64,000 bases of DNA from JAKALX01 sp964508715 (lineage in GTDB: Bacteria; Chloroflexota; Dehalococcoidia; Tepidiformales; Tepidiformaceae). Under the pieces are notes generated by a model that saw only the letters and a list, made by a program, of their open reading frames with translations, ran no database searches and was not told the origin of the DNA. How positions within the stretch are numbered: the first letter of the stretch is position 1; every line of letters starts with the position of its first letter. Location of the stretch: the NCBI GenBank assembly GCA_964508715.1, contig CAZDUX010000003.1, positions 1 through 64,000 of the forward strand, read 5' to 3'. Of this stretch, positions 16,806-24,661 are shown piece after piece. The position numbers and the translations under genes were made by a program.

Positions 16806-17342
16806 ATGGCTGACGACGATACACGAACACTCGCCGACGAACGCCGGCGGCTCCTCCAACGCCTGGAAATGGAGTTCCACCAGGTTATTCGCAACGTGGA
16901 GGCATGCCGTATACGCGACATCGACCGGCCGTTCATCGGCGACTGGTCGGTGAAGGACATCGTTGGGCACCTTGCGTCGTGGGATGCCGAGGCGGTGACG
17001 GCCTTGAGGGAGCTACGGGAAGGACGCCGGCCAGCCATTCTCGACTTCGATGAGGCCAGCCTCGACGAGTGGAACAACGATCACGTGGAGCGCAAGCGCG
17101 ACCTGGACTTCTTCAGCGTGATGGAGCAGCTCAAGGGCGGGCATGCCCGCCTGTTCGAGGAACTCGAATTCGTGAGTGATGAGGACCTCGTAACCGAGGG
17201 ATCGGTGGCGAACCGGCTCGTCCTCTCGGTCATAGACCACGCCGTGGAGCACTGGCACGAGATCGCCGCTCAACTCGTTGGCGCTGATGTCGTTCGCCGC
17301 CCTGGTGCTCAGTTGGTTCCAGAAGAGGCCCACGCCGGGTAG
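16806..17342 (+). CDS. DinB-family protein
   Basis: A 178-residue four-helix-bundle protein of the DinB/DfsB superfamily. The pattern IGDWSVKDIVGHLASWD and, near the C-terminus, VIDHAVEHWHEIA supplies the His residues that bind a metal in this fold. Members act as metal-dependent thiol S-transferases or related enzymes. The ATG directly follows the mutA stop codon with no gap, so it is likely cotranslated with the mutase subunit. Its role in methylmalonyl metabolism is not obvious. Confidence 0.82.
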   Translation: MADDDTRTLADERRRLLQRLEMEFHQVIRNVEACRIRDIDRPFIGDWSVKDIVGHLASWDAEAVTALRELREGRRPAILDFDEASLDEWNNDHVERKRDLDFFSVMEQLKGGHARLFEELEFVSDEDLVTEGSVANRLVLSVIDHAVEHWHEIAAQLVGADVVRRPGAQLVPEEAHAG

Positions 17343-17436
17343 TGGGTGGTAGTGGCGTTTGTGCCGTTGTTCGTACCGGGGCGGACATTCGCGGCCTGGC
17401 ACAGCTTCCCGGGGCCAACCCAAGACCCTCAAGGAG

Positions 17437-17856
17437 ATGCCCGTGCTCAAGAAGATCCATCATGTTGGGGTTGTGGTGCACAGTGCTGATGAAGCACTGA
17501 AGTTCTACCGCGATGCCCTCGGCCTCGATGTCACCGCCGACCGGGTGATCGAAGATCAGGGTGTCCGGGGCGTGTTGCTCCAGATCGGAAACTCGGAGAT
17601 TGAACTCCTCGAACCCACGCGCGATGACACGGGGGTTGCGAAGTTCCTTGCGACCAGGGGCGAGGGGATGCATCACATCTGCTTCGAGTCTGATGATGTC
17701 GGTGCTGAGCTCGAGGCAGCGAAGGCGAAGGGGATCGAGGTAATCGACCAGCAACCGCGCCTCGGGCTAGCCGGGATGATCTGCTTCCTGCATCCGAAGG
17801 CGAACCATGGCGTCCTCGTCGAGTTCGCGACGCCCCTCAGCGAAGGCCACCACTAG
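17437..17856 (+). CDS. mce: Methylmalonyl-CoA epimerase (VOC family)
   Basis: A 139-residue vicinal-oxygen-chelate protein that should epimerise (S)- and (R)-methylmalonyl-CoA, feeding the adjacent mutase. Metal ligands expected of the family are present: His in IHHVGVVV, His in MHHICFESDD and Glu in HGVLVEFA. ELLEPTRDDTGVAKFL is typical of epimerases. The first ATG sits immediately after AAGGAG; an in-frame GTG at 17443 has the better 6-base spacing and may be the real start. It is the first of three consecutive VOC genes. Confidence 0.9.
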   Translation: MPVLKKIHHVGVVVHSADEALKFYRDALGLDVTADRVIEDQGVRGVLLQIGNSEIELLEPTRDDTGVAKFLATRGEGMHHICFESDDVGAELEAAKAKGIEVIDQQPRLGLAGMICFLHPKANHGVLVEFATPLSEGHH

Positions 17857-17866
17857 GAGGCAGGCG

Positions 17867-18277
17867 ATGGGTATTGGCGCAAAGTACATCGACCACATCG
17901 TCGTCGCCTCGAACGATTCGGCGGCAACGGCGAAGGTCTTCTCTGAGCACCTGGGGATTGAGATCAAGCGGGTCATGAGCCGCCCGGGGACCGGGGCACA
18001 CCTGGAGTTTGCCAAGCTCGGCGAGATCGTGCTCGAGTTTGCGGGGCCGCGTGAGCCGAAAGACGGGGAGGAGCCAAAGGCACGCCTCGGCGGATTCGTA
18101 CTCGCGGTGGAAGATATCGACGCGGCCGTGGCTGAGCTCCGGGCGAAAGGCGTCGATGTTGGTGATCCGCACCCGGCAGTTCAACCAGGTGCGAAGCTCG
18201 CGGGCATCAGGAGCGGGACCAATGGTGTGCCGCTGGCGATGATCCAGTACAACGCGTTGCCGGTCGCTCAGGAATAG
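17867..18277 (+). CDS. VOC-family protein, epimerase-like but lacking metal ligands
   Basis: A 136-residue VOC-fold protein starting at an ATG with AGGAGG upstream. It shares the beginning (YIDHIVVASND) and overall length with methylmalonyl-CoA epimerase. The second His is not present (GFVLAVEDIDAAV), and the C-terminal Glu is replaced by a Gln-Tyr pair (PLAMIQYN). It is therefore unlikely to be an ordinary epimerase. It may use another substrate, or pair with the neighbouring VOC proteins to form a mixed active site. Eleven bases separate it from mce. Confidence 0.8.
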   Translation: MGIGAKYIDHIVVASNDSAATAKVFSEHLGIEIKRVMSRPGTGAHLEFAKLGEIVLEFAGPREPKDGEEPKARLGGFVLAVEDIDAAVAELRAKGVDVGDPHPAVQPGAKLAGIRSGTNGVPLAMIQYNALPVAQE

Positions 18278-18290
18278 CCGGAGGAGAGTA

Positions 18291-18677
18291 ATGCAAGCGA
18301 AGAAGATCGACCATGTTGGCATTGTCGTGAAAGATCTCGAGGCAGGCCTTGCGACGTTCACCCGCAATTTCGGATTCACTGCCGATCCTGCGCGCGGAGG
18401 CGAGGTGCCAGCACTCGGGATCAGGAACGCGTTCATGCCGGTTGGTGAGAGTGACCTCGAGTTCATCCAGCCGTTGGGCGGCGAGGGGCCCGTTGCGAAG
18501 TTCGCCCAGGAGCGCGGCGAGGGGCAGTTCCTGCTATCCATCGCTGTAGCGGATATCGATGCGGCTGTCACACATCTGCGCGGGCTCGGGGCTCGTGTGG
18601 GTGATCCGGTGAACGGCGTTGCGTTCGTGTCCGCCAAATCGAGCCACGGCGTAAACTTGCAGCTCATCCAACGTTAG
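18291..18677 (+). CDS. VOC-family protein, third tandem copy
   Basis: A 128-residue VOC-fold protein with a GGAGGAG ribosome-binding site. It opens with KIDHVGIVVKD and contains ESDLEFIQPLGGEGPVAKFA, close to the epimerase pattern. The second metal His is missing (QFLLSIAVADID) and the last ligand position reads VNLQLIQ instead of LLELVQ. Together with the preceding gene it forms a diverged pair beside a canonical epimerase. The substrate is unknown, though a CoA thioester is a reasonable guess from context. Confidence 0.8.
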   Translation: MQAKKIDHVGIVVKDLEAGLATFTRNFGFTADPARGGEVPALGIRNAFMPVGESDLEFIQPLGGEGPVAKFAQERGEGQFLLSIAVADIDAAVTHLRGLGARVGDPVNGVAFVSAKSSHGVNLQLIQR

Positions 18678-18714
18678 CAACTTCACCCCAAATTAGCGCA
18701 TAAGAAAGAGTCCC

Positions 18715-19122
18715 ATGACCGCACCAGCCACATCGAAGATCCGTGTCCTCATCGCAAAGCCCGGCCTCGACGGCCACGACCGCGGCGCGAAGGTCGTCGC
18801 ACGTGCACTCCGCGACGGCGGTTGCGAGGTCATCTATACGGGCATCCGCCAGACCCCGGAGATGATCGCCGAGGCAGCACTCCAGGAGGACGTCGACGTC
18901 GTAGGGCTGAGCATTCTCTCCGGCGCCCATCTCGAACTGTTTCCGCGCGTCGTAGATGAGATGAAGAAGCGCGGGCTCGATGATGTGCTCCTCTTCTGTG
19001 GTGGCATCATCCCGGAGGAGGACACGAAGCCGCTCGAGGCGCTCGGCTTCAAGGCGATCTTCCGGCCGGGAACGAACACGCAGGACATCGTGAAGTTCGT
19101 CTACGACCAAGTACAGAAATAA
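18715..19122 (+). CDS. mutB: Methylmalonyl-CoA mutase, B12-binding subunit
   Basis: A 135-residue cobalamin-binding domain protein. The DxHxxG-type motif that supplies the lower axial His is seen in KPGLDGHDRGAKVVARAL, followed by VVGLSILSGAHLELFP and CGGIIPEEDT, both classic for mutase C-terminal domains. It complements the large subunit encoded 1.9 kb upstream. Three VOC genes and a DinB gene lie between the two subunits. The stop is directly followed by the GTG of meaB. Confidence 0.93.
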   Translation: MTAPATSKIRVLIAKPGLDGHDRGAKVVARALRDGGCEVIYTGIRQTPEMIAEAALQEDVDVVGLSILSGAHLELFPRVVDEMKKRGLDDVLLFCGGIIPEEDTKPLEALGFKAIFRPGTNTQDIVKFVYDQVQK

Positions 19123-20058
19123 GTGGACGACATCGTTGCCCGTTTCCTGGGCGGTGACCGCCGCGCCCTGGCACGTATCATCAGCCGCGTTGAGAGCGAA
19201 TCGGCCGAGGGGCGCGAGTATCTCCGGCAGATTTACCCGCACTCAGGGAAGACGCACATCATCGGTGTGACGGGTGGTGCCGGCGCGGGCAAGAGTACCC
19301 TGACCGGGGCACTGGCCGGTGAGTACCGCCGCCAGGGCAAGACGGTGGGCATCGTGGCGGTCGACCCATCGAGCCCGTTCACCCACGGAGCTATTCTCGG
19401 CGACCGAATTCGCATGCAGGAGCACACGCTGGATCCTGGCGTCTATGTCCGGAGCATGGCCGGCCGCGGAGCGCTTGGCGGACTTGCCCCGACTATCGAG
19501 GATGTCGTTGCCGTAATGGACGCATTCGGCTTCGACTATGTGATCATCGAGACGGTGGGTGCGGGCCAGGACGAGGTGGAGATCGCGGGGCTGGCACTCA
19601 CGACGATCCTGGTGAACAACCCCGGCACTGGTGATGACATCCAGGCGCTCAAGGCGGGAATCATCGAGATCGCTGATATCCTCGTGGTGAATAAATCCGA
19701 CCACCCGGGCGCTGACGTGCTGGTGAGCCAGCTGCGGGCGCTCCTCTCGCTCGCGCCGGCCGGAGCGAAGCGGCCACCGATCGTGAAGACGACCGCAACC
19801 AGGGGTGAAGGCCTTGGTGAACTTGCCGAACGGATCGAAGAGCACCGCGATTACCTGCGCACATCGGGTGAACTTGCTCAGCACCGCGTGGAGGATGCCC
19901 GCCACCAGGTGCTCTCGATTGCCCGGCAGATCATGCTCGAGCGTATTCGCGCGACAACCAGTGAAGAGGAGTTGCAGCAGCTCGTGAGGCAGGTAGCCGC
20001 GAGGGAACTCGATCCGCATACAGCGGCGGAACAACTCGCCGGGAATGTCCTGGGCTAA
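19123..20058 (+). CDS. meaB: MeaB GTPase chaperone of methylmalonyl-CoA mutase
   Basis: A 311-residue G3E-family GTPase (MeaB/ArgK). It gates adenosylcobalamin loading and protects or repairs the mutase. Walker A is GVTGGAGAGKSTLTG (about residues 48-62), then VDPSSPFTHGAILGDRIRM, SMAGRGALGGL, ETVGAGQDE and the NKSD base-recognition motif in LVVNKSDHPGAD. The GTG start abuts the TAA of the B12 subunit gene, ensuring coupled expression. Length is normal for the family. Confidence 0.94.
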   Translation: MDDIVARFLGGDRRALARIISRVESESAEGREYLRQIYPHSGKTHIIGVTGGAGAGKSTLTGALAGEYRRQGKTVGIVAVDPSSPFTHGAILGDRIRMQEHTLDPGVYVRSMAGRGALGGLAPTIEDVVAVMDAFGFDYVIIETVGAGQDEVEIAGLALTTILVNNPGTGDDIQALKAGIIEIADILVVNKSDHPGADVLVSQLRALLSLAPAGAKRPPIVKTTATRGEGLGELAERIEEHRDYLRTSGELAQHRVEDARHQVLSIARQIMLERIRATTSEEELQQLVRQVAARELDPHTAAEQLAGNVLG

Positions 20059-20096
20059 TTCGGGCCCTCTGTAGCGGGCGTGGTACCATCGATATC

Positions 20097-20789
20097 GTGA
20101 CGCAGCAACGGTTTCGAATCTGGTTCAGGAAGGGCGAGCGTGTCCGCTACATCTCGCATCTCGATGTCTTGCGTTCGTGGGAGCGGGCGATCCGCCGGGC
20201 AGGGCTTCCGCTGAGCTACTCCCAGGGGTTCACCCCTCACCCGAAACTGGCGTTCGCTGGGCCGCTGCCACTGGGATTCACCAGCGAAGCAGAGGTGATG
20301 GACGTTACGCTGGATGAGCGTGTGTCAGCGAGTGAGTTCGAATCGCGTCTCGTGCTCGAGACCACCGAGGATCTCGCGATTGTGGCCCTCGAGGAGGTGC
20401 CGCTCAGTGCACCGCAGCCGCAGTCGTCGGTGATGTGGGCCGACTATACGTGCGACCTTCCCGGTGTCGATCCGGACACCGCCATTAGTACGGTGAATGA
20501 CTTCCTCGCGAAGGACGACGTACCGTGGACTGAAGAGCGAAAAGAGAAGACGCGGCAGTACAACCTCCGGGCGATGGTCGCGTCATTGACGGCCAGTCCA
20601 ACTGGTGGAGGGACACGCCTGACGATGCGCCTGAGCACGGGCCAGGAGGCGACGGGGCGTCCCGAACAGGTGGTCGCGGCACTATTCCCTGGCGTGGAGC
20701 CGAATGTGTACACGCGTACCGCCATCATCCTCAACGAGCCGTCGCCTGCGCGGGAAGCGTGGCGGCGAAAAGGACAGTACGTGCCGTGA
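20097..20789 (+). CDS. DUF2344 / TIGR03936 radical-SAM-associated protein
   Basis: A 230-residue protein matching the TIGR03936 (DUF2344) family: RFRIWFRKGERVRYISHLDVLRSWERA, then LSYSQGFTPHPKLAFAGPLPLGF. In many bacteria this domain is fused to or encoded beside a TIGR03960-type radical SAM protein; no such partner is found here. The GTG start follows a short spacer after meaB. Its stop overlaps the GTG of the next gene. The function is unknown, with a link to RNA metabolism suggested only by usual neighbours. Confidence 0.88.
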   Translation: MTQQRFRIWFRKGERVRYISHLDVLRSWERAIRRAGLPLSYSQGFTPHPKLAFAGPLPLGFTSEAEVMDVTLDERVSASEFESRLVLETTEDLAIVALEEVPLSAPQPQSSVMWADYTCDLPGVDPDTAISTVNDFLAKDDVPWTEERKEKTRQYNLRAMVASLTASPTGGGTRLTMRLSTGQEATGRPEQVVAALFPGVEPNVYTRTAIILNEPSPAREAWRRKGQYVP

Positions 20790-21283
20790 GTGGTGTTGTT
20801 GTTCGCCTCGCAGAAGACGCGGATGGTCCGGCGGTCTTCGCTGCCTGGCAGGTGCTGCGCGGACATTATGCGTCGGTGGATCACCGGTTCCTTCCGGCAC
20901 CCGTCTCGGTCGAAGAGTTCGTGGCAGCATACCGGGAGCGGTTTGGAACGGGCCGCGGAGCGGTCTTCGTGGCGGTCGATGATGACCGGCTCACCGGCTT
21001 CATAAGTTGCACCATCGAGGAGAGTCCGCCCGACCGTGCTCCGGGCCGGCATGTCACCATCGGCCATCTCTTTGTCGAGCCGGAGCACCGGCTGGAAGGT
21101 ATCGGGAAGCGGCTGTTCGAAACGCTGACACGCTGGGCGCAGGAGCAAGACAGTGTGAGCCACTTCGAGATGCCCGTACTCGCGGCCGACGCGGCTGCCG
21201 CACAGTTCTGGAAATCACTCGGGTTCACACCATTCATCGAACGACTCTGGGCCCCGCTCGGCGTCCCTGAAACCGATTCATGA
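20786..21283 (+). CDS. GNAT-family N-acetyltransferase
   Basis: About 165 residues. The acetyl-CoA-binding motif reads HVTIGHLFVEPEHRLEGIGKRL, with the RxxGIG loop, and the end has AAAQFWKSLGFTPF, the usual C-terminal beta-bulge region. I chose the GTG overlapping the upstream TGA (GTGA) over a longer GTG start at 20759, because 4-base overlaps recur throughout this operon. The acceptor substrate is unknown. The next gene begins by another ATGA overlap. Confidence 0.85.
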   Translation: MSGVVVRLAEDADGPAVFAAWQVLRGHYASVDHRFLPAPVSVEEFVAAYRERFGTGRGAVFVAVDDDRLTGFISCTIEESPPDRAPGRHVTIGHLFVEPEHRLEGIGKRLFETLTRWAQEQDSVSHFEMPVLAADAAAAQFWKSLGFTPFIERLWAPLGVPETDS

Positions 21284-21912
21284 TCGTTCACCTGGTCCGG
21301 CATGGCGAGACGGCGCATAACCGCGACAGCCTGGGGCTAGGGCGCGAGGATGCCCTCCTAACCGGGCTGGGCCGCCAGCAGGTACAGGCAGTCGCCGATG
21401 CCCTTGCCGCCGCGCCCCTCACACGGGTGCTCTCGAGCCCCCTCGGCCGTGCGCTGGAGATGGCGCGGCTCGTGGCTGCGCCGCATGGCCTCGAAGTCGA
21501 GGTTCGCGACGAACTCGCCGAACTTGATGTGGGTGAAACCGAAGGCATTCCGTTATCGGTGCTCCGGGAGAAGTACGCCGAGTTCCTTGCGGAATGGTTG
21601 GGCCCGAACGGGGCATCGGTCCGAATGCCTGGAGGCGAGAGCCTCGAAGATCTTGCAGCACGTGTCCGCCCGCTCATAGAAGAGTTGCGCGGTGGCTCTG
21701 GTGAAGTGGTCGTCGCGTCGCACAACTTCGTCATTCGTGTCTTCATCTGCGAGGCGTTAGGGATCCCGCTGGCACAATTTCGGTCGTTCGCGGTTGATCT
21801 TGCGTCAATATCAACGATGACGCTGGGCGATAGGCGTGTCTCAGTGGCCACACTCAACGACTGTTGCCACCTGGAGCGCTTGAACCTTGATCCCGCGCAG
21901 CGTAGCTTGTGA
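21280..21912 (+). CDS. Histidine phosphatase-family protein (phosphoglycerate mutase-like)
   Basis: A 210-residue branch-1 histidine phosphatase. The catalytic RHG motif is in VHLVRHGETAHNRD, the second His in VVASHNFVIRVF and the acid residue region in ELDVGETEG. Members dephosphorylate small metabolites such as sugar phosphates or alpha-ribazole phosphate. A cobalamin link would fit the nearby B12-dependent mutase but is not shown by the sequence. Coupled at both ends by 4-base overlaps. Confidence 0.88.
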   Translation: MIVHLVRHGETAHNRDSLGLGREDALLTGLGRQQVQAVADALAAAPLTRVLSSPLGRALEMARLVAAPHGLEVEVRDELAELDVGETEGIPLSVLREKYAEFLAEWLGPNGASVRMPGGESLEDLAARVRPLIEELRGGSGEVVVASHNFVIRVFICEALGIPLAQFRSFAVDLASISTMTLGDRRVSVATLNDCCHLERLNLDPAQRSL

Positions 21913-22268
21913 GCCCAGACGGCATGCGCAGTGTTGCAGATAGTCGCGCACGATTGCTCTTCTTCGGCTGCCTTGCGGTAGCGGGCTACTTCGCCTACGT
22001 GGCGATTGGTGGCGCTATCCACAACCAGCAACTCGCGCGGGAACGAGATGAGGCCGCGCAGCAGGTTACCGCTCTGAAGGAGAAGAAGGCGTACCTGGAG
22101 GGTGTGCGGAGCTACGCCGCTTCCGACGCCTATGTGGAGCAACAGGCGCGGCGCCAGCTGGGGTACGTCCGCGAGGGGGAGATCCCATTTGTCGTCATCA
22201 GCCCGGCGCTCACGAATACCGGCCAGCCCGCGGCCGGCGAATGGTGGCAGCGGCTCTTCCCGCGCTAG
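21909..22268 (+). CDS. ftsB: Septum formation initiator (FtsB/DivIC family)
   Basis: A 119-residue bitopic division protein. A single membrane segment (LLFFGCLAVAGYFAYVAIGG, about 18-37) is followed by a coiled coil (LARERDEAAQQVTALKEKKAYLE) and the family ending VEQQARRQLGYVREGEIPFVV. It would join the divisome through FtsL/FtsQ-type partners. GTG start overlaps the previous stop. It sits directly before tilS, a common arrangement. Confidence 0.88.
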   Translation: MSPDGMRSVADSRARLLFFGCLAVAGYFAYVAIGGAIHNQQLARERDEAAQQVTALKEKKAYLEGVRSYAASDAYVEQQARRQLGYVREGEIPFVVISPALTNTGQPAAGEWWQRLFPR

Positions 22269-23655
22269 CCAGGACCTTCATCCGCTGCTCAGTGCCGCGG
22301 CACATCGTGTAGCCGCGTTCGCTCGCCGCGAGAAGCTATTCCGCCGGGTCTCGCGCGTGCTCGTTGCATTGTCGGGTGGGCCCGATTCGCTTGCGTTGCT
22401 GCTCGTCCTGCGAGAGCTACGGATAGAGTTCGGCTTCGAGGTGGTCGCCTGCCACTTCGATCATCAGCTCCGGGCTGAATCGCACCACGACCTCGATCAG
22501 GTGCGGGCACTTTGCTCGGAGCTGGGTGTGGAGTGTGTCACGGGTGAAGGTGACGTGCGGGGTGTAGCAACGCAACAGAAAGCGAGTATCGAGGACACCG
22601 CGCGGAAGATGCGGTACCAGTTCCTCGCATTCGTTGCAGACCGCGAGCAGTGCGACTGCGTCGTGACGGGTCACACGTCTGATGACCAGGCGGAGACGAT
22701 TCTGATGCGCATCCTTCGCGGGAGCGGTGTACGAGGTATCCGTGGAATGCTGCCGCGGACTGGTGTACCGGGGGCCGACTCGCGTCTCCTCGTCCGTCCG
22801 ATACTGGAATTAACCCGGGCGGAGACGTCCGAAATCTGCAGGGAGGCGGGAGTGGCGCCCATCGTGGACGCTTCCAATGCCGACCTCTCAATCCTGCGCA
22901 ATCGGCTTCGAATAGAGACGCTTCCTGCACTCCGCGAAATCAACCCTTCCGTCGATGATGCCTTGAGGCGGCTCGGTGCAAGTGCGCGAGAGGTTTTCGA
23001 GGATGTTGAACGCGCGTCGTTCCTGGTCCAGCCTGCAGCCCGCCTCCCGATCGGCGTTGTCTTCGACCTTGCACCGTTCGCTGCGCTGCAGTACGAGGCC
23101 AGGACGCTCGTGGTGGAGCGCGAGGCGACGTTCTACAACCTGCGGCCGGAGGTGAACCGGACACGTGTGAAGAACCTGGACCAGGTGCTACGCCGGGGTC
23201 GTGGCGAGGTCCACTTTGGTGACACCATGGTCGAGGTATCGAGCGGCAAAGTCCGAGTCGGTCCGGCACTCGAGCCTGTCGAGCCGTTCGATGGGAAGGT
23301 GCTCAATGTCCCGGGAGCGACGCTCGCGGGCCCGTGGCGGGTCGAGGTGAGCACCCGGCCACTCGTGGCAATGCCGGGGGCAATGGTGGGCGTGCTCGAT
23401 TTGGAGTCGCTGAACGGTGCGTTGCGTGTGCGGCCGCTCGCCGCCGGTGATCGAATGCTTTTCCGGGGCAGAGCGCGCGCCCTCATCGATGTCTTCGTTG
23501 CGGCAAAGACGCCTCGCTGGGAACGAATGGGAGTAGCCGCCATCGCTGATGCTGCACGCGTGCAACTGCTCTTCACTGCCGCGGGTGTGATTGGCGACCA
23601 GCCGAATGTGGCTGACCCCCTGTTCGTCCGTGTACAGCCGGCTCCGGTACGGTAG
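22189..23655 (+). CDS. tilS: tRNA(Ile)-lysidine synthase
   Basis: TilS uses ATP and lysine to convert C34 of the tRNA-Ile(CAU) anticodon to lysidine. The PP-loop SGGPDSLALLLVLRE and the HFDHQLR and GHTSDDQAETILMRILRGSGVRGI stretches are diagnostic; a C-terminal substrate-binding region follows. The start is unclear: no ATG or GTG lies close to the conserved N-terminus. A TTG at 22189 has an excellent GGGGGAG upstream, but puts about 30 low-complexity residues in the overlap with ftsB; a CTG at 22285 would give a more normal length. Confidence 0.9.
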   Translation: MSSSARRSRIPASPRPANGGSGSSRASQDLHPLLSAAAHRVAAFARREKLFRRVSRVLVALSGGPDSLALLLVLRELRIEFGFEVVACHFDHQLRAESHHDLDQVRALCSELGVECVTGEGDVRGVATQQKASIEDTARKMRYQFLAFVADREQCDCVVTGHTSDDQAETILMRILRGSGVRGIRGMLPRTGVPGADSRLLVRPILELTRAETSEICREAGVAPIVDASNADLSILRNRLRIETLPALREINPSVDDALRRLGASAREVFEDVERASFLVQPAARLPIGVVFDLAPFAALQYEARTLVVEREATFYNLRPEVNRTRVKNLDQVLRRGRGEVHFGDTMVEVSSGKVRVGPALEPVEPFDGKVLNVPGATLAGPWRVEVSTRPLVAMPGAMVGVLDLESLNGALRVRPLAAGDRMLFRGRARALIDVFVAAKTPRWERMGVAAIADAARVQLLFTAAGVIGDQPNVADPLFVRVQPAPVR

Positions 23656-23755
23656 GTGGCGTTTTTTCGCTGTTCGTAGTTCAACGGTCAGCTCTGGGTC
23701 GGTGAGCAGCAGACCAGGTACCCCGTGATCCGGACGGAATCCCCACCAGGGCCTT

Positions 23756-23798
23756 CACTCGCCTCTCCACGCGATTTCTTCGCGTGGAGAGGCGAGTG
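23756..23798. repeat. Perfect 19-bp hairpin
   Basis: Arms CACTCGCCTCTCCACGCGA and its exact complement, with a 5-base TTTCT loop, lie between convergent tilS and the IMPase gene. There is no T tract, so it is not a textbook intrinsic terminator. It could be a bidirectional terminator or a REP/miniature-element-like repeat. Confidence 0.75.
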
Positions 23799-23884
23799 TG
23801 AGAACCCGGACAGACCCAACCGGATACTGGTACCCACGCGGTGCGCCCGGCTTGCCTGGAGAGCGGGCCTGGTGCAGGCCGAAG

Positions 23885-24661
23885 CTATCGCCGGTACGGC
23901 GCGAAGAAGCGGTCCAATTGGTGATGCAGGCCAGGCTCGGCAGCCAGGAGCCCCCGGACGTACGGGTCGCTCTTATTGAAACGGAGTTCATCACCCAGGA
24001 TGTCGGTGATACAGAGACCGGCTGCCTTGCAGAGCGCCGCGCCCGCTGCAACATCCCATTCGCTCCGCCCGGATGCCGTCACCACGGAATCGCCTTTCCC
24101 GCGAGCGATGAGTGCAAGCCGATAGGCCACGCTACCGACGCCACGCGGGCGTGCTTCGCGAGGGAGCGGCGGGAGATCATCCCAGCGGTGCTCGCCGCGG
24201 CCGACGAGGACATCGAACTTCCGCAGGAGAGGCGATGGTTCACGCTCGGGAACACCGGCACAAACAGCCGCATCGAGTTCGCCGGCGGCCGGGTTGTAGA
24301 CCACCCCGAGGACGATTTCGCCTTCGACCGCCAGGCCGATGGAAACCGAGTATTCGGGGATGCCCTGGAGGTATTCACGGGTTCCATCGATCGGATCGAC
24401 AATCCATGCCCGGTCGCACCCGAGGCGATGGTGGGTGTCGGTGTGTTCTTCGCTCAGCCAGCCATCGCCGGGGAAGGCTCCGATGATCGCTGAGTGGAGG
24501 ATCTCGGCGGCGCGGATGTCTGCCTCGGAGACGAGTTCATGACCGTCTTTGTGGCCGTATCGCACGCCTTCGCGCCGGAGGCGGGCGACCTCCTCGCCCG
24601 CATGGCGTGCCGCGTCGACCGCCACCCGGAGTTCCTCGGCGAAGGGTTCGGCGGCGGTCAT
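23885..24661 (-). CDS. Inositol monophosphatase family protein, CysQ-like
   Basis: A 258-residue Mg-dependent phosphatase. The metal-binding motifs are SEEHTD, DPIDGTREYLQGIPEYSVSIG and WDVAAGAALCKAAG. The EYLQG variant and size resemble 3'(2'),5'-bisphosphate nucleotidases (CysQ) more than inositol phosphatases, suggesting turnover of PAP from sulfate assimilation; this is not proven. The ATG overlaps the stop of the upstream LLM gene by 4 bases. It is the last gene of that operon before the 19-bp hairpin. Confidence 0.88.
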   Translation of the reverse strand: MTAAEPFAEELRVAVDAARHAGEEVARLRREGVRYGHKDGHELVSEADIRAAEILHSAIIGAFPGDGWLSEEHTDTHHRLGCDRAWIVDPIDGTREYLQGIPEYSVSIGLAVEGEIVLGVVYNPAAGELDAAVCAGVPEREPSPLLRKFDVLVGRGEHRWDDLPPLPREARPRGVGSVAYRLALIARGKGDSVVTASGRSEWDVAAGAALCKAAGLCITDILGDELRFNKSDPYVRGLLAAEPGLHHQLDRFFAPYRR

